DNA from: Adiantum capillus-veneris
Lineage: Eukaryota; Streptophyta; Polypodiopsida; Polypodiales; Pteridaceae
Length of the DNA stretch: 64,000 nt
Assembly: GCA_014529385.2 (NCBI GenBank)
Contig: CM043950.1
Span: 72,508,435-72,572,434, forward strand
Direction: 5' to 3'
Under the pieces are notes generated by a model, which saw only the letters and a list, made by a program, of their open reading frames with translations, ran no database searches and was not told the DNA's origin. Shown piece by piece: positions 58,401 through 64,000 of this stretch. The translations under genes and the position numbers were made by a program. Each line of letters opens with the position of its first letter. Position 1 is the stretch's first letter.

Positions 58401-58838
58401 AGAGACAACCTCAGTTTTTTCACTCTACCAAGGATGAGGACATGGAAAGCCCAAGAGCTGTTGCAGAGAAGCCAACCCACTTGGCTCAATTACCCGAAGC
58501 TGCCAGGATTGAAGGCAGATGAGAGAATGAGTGAGCAATACACGGTGAAAACCCTAACGAGTGCCATCAAATTGTTCATTGGCTAGCTTGACCTATCTTG
58601 CATCATGCTGAGAAAAATATGTAAAACCCTTCTAGCAGTCTTTGAAACCTTCAAACCTGGACAGGTGACAAACAATATCTTTTTCTTCCAAGATACATAC
58701 AGATGTGCCTATGATCTATCTGCTCAGCCTTCTCACGAGGTGGTACATGCACTATATCGTAGGATTATGTTTTTGACTTCTTATCACCTCCAGGCCTTTG
58801 AAGAAGCCTTCTATACCGGACCGACGTTACTCGCCTAG
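55417..58838 (+). pseudogene. Ty3-R additional 3' ORF, long coiled-coil protein, unrecognised
   Basis: Starts MAAAKSPAKNKRMTIKDYLE at 55417 and runs in one frame to 56238 with a stop at 56008. It can be followed in changing frames to 58838. Part 1 (about 270 codons) is a globular domain with WEFVTTIEEDGVARVTDLQG and YIHDNLVNMGNINPTYIVPS, vaguely like plant-specific transposon ORF domains. Part 2 is charged and proline-rich. Part 3 (57000-57760) is a long coiled coil (QSEIDTLKTNEVHIKAKVDL, RLEEENKAMQNELEAVKKKM). Part 4 (58170-58838) has WRKAWLTKYPQYLIHLVEAP and a tail with YHLQAFEEAF. No signal peptide or membrane span is visible, so it is not an obvious envelope protein. Confidence 0.55.
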
Positions 58839-58905
58839 CATGCGCGATATGAGTCCCTTCTAAAGATGTACAAAAGCCTACATTAAAGAAGTAGCTCAAC
58901 TGCTG

Positions 58906-59384
58906 TGATTCGATGAGCATACGTTGCCTGTTTTCGCATTTCCATATCCACGCGTTCACACCGAGTAGAGCTACACATTAGGCACTTTAGTTTTTGGAAA
59001 CGACGACCTACAAATTTCGATCAGACATCCTACGTGATTTTGCACTAGGTGTTTAGGGTTGGGATTTTGGTTCATGGACCTTAGGGAGAGCGACCTATTG
59101 GTGTTAATAGGGTCTCCTTCAAGTTCTGTGGCATTTCGAGAACGTTTGATGGGTATTTGTCTCTTGAAAGCGTTGTAGGAAATCTCCTCTTGAGAAATCC
59201 TAAAGGATGTGGCTTAGACATTGGGTAGAGACCTCTGTAGGAAGTAGTCGAGAGTCAGTCGAGTGTAGGTTGACACCCTATGCTTGCTTCCATGCACCTA
59301 CGGGTCAAGCTTTGTCCTTAGCTGACAAATCTTGTTAGGTGAGTTCTCCCTGTGGTGACGTCCGTCGCGGAGTATACTCCGGTA
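58906..59384 (+). repeat. Ty3-R 3' LTR, 5'-truncated
   Basis: 479 bp matching 40600-41080. The first 442 bp of the LTR (U3, TATA region) and a recognisable terminal polypurine tract are missing. It ends GGTA where the 5' LTR has AACA, followed by the GTTCT duplication. Confidence 0.85.
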
Positions 59385-59974
59385 GTTCTCGAACATGGGG
59401 AGGAATTTTTGGAATGTGTAAAAGACCTCTTCCTTACACTTAAGGAGATACACCCACATCTTTTTGGTAGAATCATCTATGAACATGAGAATGTAGTTTG
59501 CCTCCCCTAGAGTTTCCTTTTGCATTGGACCACACAAATCTCTATGCACTAAGTCTAGGGGTTCACCTAGTTTCTTGTTCAATGGCAAAGATGTCAACCT
59601 AGTATGTTTTCCATATAGACAATGCTCACACAATGGAAATTCTGCTTTATCTAACACATGCCAAAAGCCAAAACAGTGAAGTGTTTTCATTCCCTTTTGG
59701 ATAATATTCCCTAACCGGCTATGTGACAACTCAGTAGACGCGATAGCTCGATAACATAGATAGAGTGTTTGTTGACACTCAAAACAAACATAGAGTACAA
59801 GGATCCATTTTTACACCCTTTCATCATGACAAGGTTGTTCTTGTGGATCAACGAAGAACGGTTACGAGAAACTATAGTGTAGCCAAGATCATCCAATTGC
59901 CCTATAGAAAGCAAGCTCTTTGTAATATTGGGCACATGTGTAACATTCTGCAAAAAACACAAAAGTAGTGCCAT
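59385..59974 (-). pseudogene. Copia pre-integrase and integrase N-terminal half
   Basis: Minus strand. 59974-59711 has NVTHVPNITKSLLSIGQLDD and YTIVSRNRSSLIHK (pre-integrase domain). The overlapping frame 59729 to about 59390 has MSHSRLGNIIQKGMK, CEHCLYGKHTRL (integrase zinc ligands) and DLCGPMQKETLGEANYILMF then IDDST (first catalytic Asp). It is cut at 59385 by Ty3-R and continues at 40157. Confidence 0.85.
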
Positions 59975-60466
59975 TATGCATCTAAAGCTTCACATCACGA
60001 ATGCCAATAATGTCAAGCTCATAGGAATCACCAAGCTTGACTATGCCATGCATGGATGCATAAGAGGAAAACCACTCTCTATGCGGTGTGACATAAAAAC
60101 TTGCACCAGAATCAAGAATCTAATTATGTGCATAACCCTCATCCCACGCAACCAAAGCATCTGGAGTGAGATCTGAAGTGAAAATGAGAACATATGAGGA
60201 ATCTAATATCACCAACATTGTAGTTCAATTTCAAAGAAAAAGACAAAGCTTTGTTTCTATTTCTGTGGAATCATTGTTTCTACAAAGATGCCATGGCTTC
60301 TCTAAGAGATTCCCCATTCTCCTCGAGAGGGGCTGGGAACACAAGAGAAGCCAAGATCCGTGATCTCACCCTATCCGTGCCAGATCCACCCCAAATCACT
60401 TTGATCTGGTGCCACAAAGCGTCGAGCTCCATTGCCATTGAGAGACCGCCGCCATCAACTAGCCAT
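59975..60466 (-). pseudogene. Copia gag remnant and protease
   Basis: Minus strand. A short gag start (MELDALWHQIKVIWGG, ending about 60285) is followed by a large deletion. The protease motif ILDSGASFYVTPHREW lies at about 60120-60075. In Copia elements the protease precedes integrase, as here. Confidence 0.65.
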
Positions 60467-60467
60467 A

Positions 60468-60479
60468 GCTCTGATACCA
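60468..60479 (-). promoter_or_regulatory. Copia primer-binding site
   Basis: TGGTATCAGAGC on the minus strand is the standard initiator tRNA-Met site of plant Copia elements. It directly follows the 5' LTR. Confidence 0.9.
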
Positions 60480-60483
60480 ATTG

Positions 60484-60660
60484 GATGGGGTGCTAATGCA
60501 GAGCGTACAAGAGAGGGGAGAAGAGAATTGGGAAAGGGGATGAAGCACAATCTGTTTGGGTTAGTGGAGATGAAAGTTATATTGATTAGGGAAAAGAAAG
60601 TGTAAGGGTGGTCTCCCACGGCAACTTGGCCTACCCTCCCAACACTGGAAAATCAACAAC
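60484..60660 (-). repeat. Copia 5' LTR
   Basis: It matches the 3' LTR at 22747-22958 with indels. The end is set by the primer site and the AACCTCTT duplication. Confidence 0.7.
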
Positions 60661-61315
60661 CTCTTCATGTTGAGTTACTTGACTCTGATGCCCCAAACAT
60701 TGTTGATGATAGGAGATCGTCCGTCTTTACCTCACACCAACTACGGACGATGATGATAGGGAGCATGCAATAATTGTCTTCCTTGTGTAATTGGCCATCC
60801 CAATGTAATTTCCTAACACAAACTTTTGTAGGATATTTTGGACATGGAGGTGTGGGAAGCTTGCAAGGTCGGGAGAGAGAAATGTTTTTGGCTCAGAAGC
60901 AGCACTTGCAAAATACATTGGAAAACTACCCATGGGCGACATCTGCATTATCCACAAGGACGTCTCCCTTGATGAACATTTTTCTTTATGGGTCTTGGAG
61001 GTTGTGAACAAGCTCTTGTGCTTATACATGAGAATATGCAAGTAGTTTTTCTTGTTAAAAAATCCCTTGCAATGGACACTTTTGGCATAGGTTTTTGGGG
61101 AAAGGTTTTATCTTGTGTAGCTATCGATCAAGCCTTAGGAGTGGAAGACCCACAAGCCATAGCGGCCTCAGTCACTATGATGATGTCGAGGGTCCCAACT
61201 TGCTAGATGGAGGGGTCAATGTACATGAAAGTAATTGTCATAGGATGTGTCATTAGCTTTCAAATGATACTCTTAATGCTAATGCTATGCTAGATTTGTC
61301 CGAGATACTGTAAAA
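60661..61315 (+). other. Flank of the Copia insertion with coding-like fragments
   Basis: A plus-strand stretch after a possible splice acceptor (ACTTTTGTAG near 60832) reads SEAALAKYIGKLPMGDICII and HKDVSLDEHFSLWVLEVVNK in one frame. MDTFGIGFWGKVLSCVAIDQ reads in another at about 61070-61130. They look like exon relics of a plant gene but I do not recognise the family. Confidence 0.3.
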
Positions 61316-61398
61316 AACCCCTATCCACAAGGCACCAATTTTGGGCAAAACAACTGCACTTGTTTTTGCCCAAAATTGATGTCTTGTGGACAGGGTTT
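61316..61398 (+). repeat. Short hairpin at the left edge of the long inverted repeat
   Basis: AACCCCTATCCACAAGGCACC through TTTTGGGCAAAAC folds back on TTTTTGCCCAAAATTGATGTC and CTTGTGGACAGGGTTTC with a 6-base loop. Confidence 0.75.
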
Positions 61399-61928
61399 CT
61401 TAATAGTGTTTGGGCCAAAACAAGCATATTTGGTGCCTTCCAAATGTCAAACAATAGCATCTTGGTTGTCTCTTAGTCTTCCATAGGTATAAAAGGTTTG
61501 GAAGCCACTAATAGAAAAAACACTAACAGTGATTACTATGTTGGGTCTTATTTTCCAATTGAAATACACACATATTATTTGCTTTGGCCTTGGTGGTGCA
61601 AAAGGCTCCTCTCCACAAGGCAACTAGTTTGGGCCAGACAGGAGCCCCGTCTGGCCCAAACTCGTTGCCTTGTGGACAACGGCCTTCTGCACCACCGGGG
61701 CCAAAACAGATAACATATGTGTATTTCAACTGGAAAATAAGACCCAACAAAGTGATCACTGATAGTTTTTTTGCTACTAGTACCTTCCTAACCATTTGTA
61801 CCTGTGGAAGACTCAGAGAAAACCAAAATTCCTTTGATTGACATCTGGAAGGCACTAAATATGCTTGCTTTCGCCCGAACATTGTTAGAAACCCCTATCC
61901 ATCAGACACTGAATATTGACCAAAACAA
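61360..61928 (+). repeat. Long inverted repeat, two arms of about 280 bp
   Basis: The centre is the loop at 61640-61648 between GGGCCAGAC and GTCTGGCCC. Moving outward, the arms match through TTGCCTTGTGGA, GTGTATTTCAA, GGAAAATAAGACCCAAC, GGAAGAC and AATATGCTTG to about 61360 and 61928, with scattered mismatches. It has no coding and no clear target duplication. It could be a foldback element or MITE, or an inverted duplication able to give double-stranded RNA. Confidence 0.8.
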
Positions 61929-62221
61929 ATATTATGTGGGAATTTCAACAAATGGCTTGTTGTGGAAGTTTTGGAGCACTAGCCAACCAAATACTCATCC
62001 ACCACTCCCCATCTCCCCCTTCCTGTTCAATGGAAAAGTCTGCAAGAACCGCCCGACAATGTATGATAGACTTATAAAAACTTATTGAACACAAATTAAA
62101 TACAAAGAGCTTAAATGACATAAGAAGCGACACATTCCAAAATGAGTAAGCATCATCTCCTTTCCAAATTTGAAGTCATTACATATCCATTGCAAAAAGG
62201 TGTTTTTGTACATATTACTAG
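61929..62221. other. No recognisable feature
   Basis: AT-rich sequence between the inverted repeat and the histone pseudogene. I see nothing I can name. Confidence 0.5.
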
Positions 62222-62440
62222 CTACAAGTTTGCTCGTATCTGACGCACTAGTGCCAAATATATTTGCATTATAGTTACATGCTTTGCATGGATAGCACAC
62301 AAGTTGGATCCTCAAATAAACCCACCAAGTATGCCTCTACGGCTTCTTGAGTCCTTCGAGGCCGATGGGCTGCATGCAAACTCAATGTTGTAGCATTGCA
62401 CAATCTCCCCACATGTCTGTGAAAAAGGAGCCCTTTGAAT
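62222..62440 (-). pseudogene. Histone H3 (or CENH3) fragment
   Basis: Minus strand. QEAVEAYLVGLFED (about 62350-62305) matches the H3 histone-fold segment. After a one-base frameshift, NLCAIHAKHVTIM follows (about 62300-62265), then RQIRANL and a stop at 62224-62222, where H3 also ends. Upstream, GLLFHRHVGRLCN corresponds loosely to the KLPFQRLVREIAQ segment. The N-terminal tail is not found. The segment alone cannot separate canonical H3 from centromeric H3. No intron is visible in the matched part, but it is short. Confidence 0.7.
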
Positions 62441-62574
62441 GAGAAGTTACACACAATTTTACTAATGTCAAATATCAGCAAATAATCTGCTAAATTGGCG
62501 TACTCTGTGGGGTTGCCTATGTAGTGCCGCTTGCCTATCTTGCTGTAAAACTTTGTTTTGTGGAACCGCTTGGA

Positions 62575-62596
62575 GGGGGGGGGGGGGGGGGGGGGG
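62575..62596 (+). repeat. G homopolymer, 22 nt
   Basis: An uninterrupted run of G. It could be a real G-quadruplex-prone tract or a sequencing or gap-closing artefact. Confidence 0.9.
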
Positions 62597-63019
62597 CTAC
62601 ATCATCTAGGACAAAATTTTGTTGCTAGACTCGTATTCTTGAGGTCTTAACAATAAAAATATGACACTCATTATTTCTAGAGTTCTTTGCTTCACAATTT
62701 GGCATGTGTCAAGCTTGAAAACAAACACCAACGTAGTTCCAAACAGTGCAAGAGAAGAACGGCAAAAAGTGAAGGTAATACAATGACAATGAAAGAAAAA
62801 TGTCACATGATTCTTTCCTCACAATTAGAAGGTAGTGCATAAAAGACAACCATTGCTTGTTGAAGCCTCTTCGAATGGACAAAATATTATTTGACATAGA
62901 GAAAGGAAACCCCTTGTCAATATTATTAGCACGATTCCAATTGGTATCTTTCTTAGCACTTTGTGGAGATTGTACAAAGATAGATGAGGGCATTGTCTCC
63001 TTGATGTGAAAATAGTGAC
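62597..63019. other. No clear feature
   Basis: The minus strand may contain a decayed continuation of the coding relic that starts near 63960, but no frame is convincing. Confidence 0.4.
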
Positions 63020-63960
63020 CTAGATGTGAGAAACATCTTCATTGGAGGCCCCTCTAGCAAGCTTCACCTTGCGTGCCACTAGGAATACATTCTCAATAAC
63101 TCCTCGTTCCCTCAAAGCGTTCTTGAAGAGGCCATGTAGTGCAATGTAGCCCTTTGTACTAATTCCAACTTCATCACATCCCGAGATTAGAAAACTTACG
63201 AATCGCCTCATTGGTTACAACAAAATAGATATGTTTTCCTTTTGATGTGTGCAGGAGTGCCATGACATCTGACTTCTTAAGGAAACTAGTAAGCAGATGA
63301 ATGGGATCATCTTGGATTTGGCTACCACAAGTCTCTTGGATGAAATTCCTACAATAAGAATAAGAAACAAAACAATGACCACATAAGCGCCTTCATACAT
63401 GTAGGAAATGTGATAGGATATTCAAAAATGCACCTTGTAGCTATAACTCTTCTCATCCAAGCACCACCTTTGGGAGCAAGTGTCTCTATGGATGGCAAGA
63501 TCCTCTTATGCTCCCTTGCACCTAAAGTTGTTGCTTCAAACCTCAATATGGTACCCTCAAACTTTGCCATTTTACCATCCTTATCTCACACATGTTGCTA
63601 AAGAGTTTGTTCTTCTTTCTCCACATGAATGATCCTCTATTGCAGACTATAATTGTTATAAATGATAGCTTGGTGTTGATACATCCACCACTGCACACTA
63701 TGATCTCTAATAGCGGACAACTGCTTGCAGTAGCCAAGCAGACCTGACTCCCATCTACCTACCTATTGTAAGAAGGTAGGGAGACTATTGAATGTTGAAT
63801 ACACATTAACCAAAGGGTCATTGGGGTAGATTCAACCTTCCACCCAAAGGTCCTCATTTGTGTGACCTACATTGCAGCATTGTTGTGTTGTATGTAAGTC
63901 ATAACGCTTGGAGGATGCAAGCTCTTTTGACAACCAAATATGTAAGTGTTTTGTTTTTTG
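63020..63960 (-). pseudogene. Unrecognised degraded coding sequence
   Basis: Minus-strand fragments in shifting frames look protein-like: WESGLLGYCKQLSAIRDHSV and MYQHQAIIYNNYSLQ (about 63750-63640), MAKFEGTILRFEATTLGARE (63570 on, a possible coiled coil), DDPIHLLTSFLKKSDVMALL (about 63310), then TKGYIALHGLFKNALRERGV and IENVFLVARKVKLARGASNE ending at 63020. At least three frame changes and several stops are present. I cannot assign it to a family; it could be a host gene relic or a transposon ORF. Confidence 0.35.
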
Positions 63961-64000
63961 ATCGTGATGACCGTGCTGGATGGGAGATTTGTGTCAATTG

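Larger units (their letters stand above)
40158..59384 (+). mobile_element. Ty3/gypsy retrotransposon Ty3-R, about 19.2 kb, nested in Copia integrase
   Basis: Flanked by the exact 5-bp duplication GTTCT (40153-40157 and 59385-59389). Order: 5' LTR, primer-binding site, leader with palindrome array, gag, PR1, RT-RNase H, integrase with duplicated zinc domain, PR2, W-x-P-K tail, internal polypurine tract, 3' module with a second palindrome array and a long extra ORF, and a 3' LTR truncated at its start. Many stops and frameshifts show it is dead. It is older than Ty3-M by LTR divergence. Confidence 0.9.
22747..60660 (-). mobile_element. Ty1/Copia retrotransposon (minus), split by two nested Ty3 elements
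   Basis: Read on the minus strand it runs 5' LTR (60660-60484), initiator-Met primer site, gag remnant and protease, pre-integrase and integrase to 59385, [Ty3-R], rest of integrase and RT 40157-38546, [Ty3-M], end of RT and RNase H 23783-23100, and 3' LTR 22958-22747. AACCTCTT lies at both outer boundaries (22739-22746 and 60658-60665), consistent with a target duplication. Removing the inserts leaves about 3.9 kb, short for a Copia element mainly because gag is mostly deleted. Frames are broken throughout. Confidence 0.85.

Noticed and set aside
55417-58838. Retroviral-type envelope gene
   Set aside because: No signal peptide, membrane anchor or fusion-peptide-like segment is visible. The protein is dominated by coiled coil.
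60988-61206. Possible intact small membrane protein gene
   Set aside because: There is no recognisable family, the frame is isolated, and neighbouring coding-like sequence is in another frame, so it was kept only as a relic.
1-64000. tRNA and rRNA genes
   Set aside because: I looked for tRNA A/B-box-like and rRNA-like stretches by eye and found none I could support. The tRNA-like matches are primer-binding sites only.

Overview
This window is repeat-rich intergenic DNA from a land plant with a large, transposon-laden genome. The evidence is the set of element families: a CACTA transposon with GT-AG introns, very large Ty3/gypsy elements with a primer-binding site like the one plant elements match to tRNA-Asp, a Copia element primed by initiator tRNA-Met, and L1-like LINE debris. 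I could not resolve the clade (fern, gymnosperm or early angiosperm are all possible). I found no intact host gene. The only recognisable host-derived piece is a degraded histone H3 fragment near the right end.

Layout. 1-2320 is the 3' part of a CACTA element inserted into the gag of a Ty3 element (called Ty3-L, 2321 to about 8392, plus strand), which has lost RT, RNase H and integrase by an in-frame deletion. 8393-12249 is anonymous sequence with a possible LTR and a GA microsatellite. 12250-16500 (copy A) and 18901-22741 (copy B) are diverged direct copies of one block that contains an L1-like LINE 3' end. The copies differ by several insertions, including a small MITE-like element in A only.

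The right two thirds is one nest. A Copia element on the minus strand (22747-60660, about 3.9 kb once the inserts are removed) has been cut twice. Ty3-M (23784-38545, minus) sits between its RT and RNase H. Ty3-R (40158-59384, plus, about 19 kb) sits inside its integrase. Target-site duplications support both insertions. LTR divergence judged by eye (Copia greatest, Ty3-R intermediate, Ty3-M least) gives the order Copia, then Ty3-R, then Ty3-M. The last 3.3 kb holds unrecognised coding relics, a long inverted repeat, the histone H3 pseudogene and a 22-nt G run.

The three Ty3 elements belong to one unusual group. Each has gag with several zinc knuckles and a canonical protease (PR1). Downstream of integrase (or at its deletion joint in Ty3-L) each has a second retropepsin-like segment (PR2), then a tail with recurring W-x-P-K motifs, then a G-rich polypurine tract that is not the terminal one in Ty3-M and Ty3-R. 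In Ty3-M and Ty3-R a promoter-like stretch and a further ORF follow. Ty3-R also has a duplicated H2C2 zinc domain in integrase and two arrays of hairpin-forming palindromes with a period near 140 bp, one upstream of gag and one upstream of the extra 3' ORF. These shared features are the best candidates for something undescribed here.
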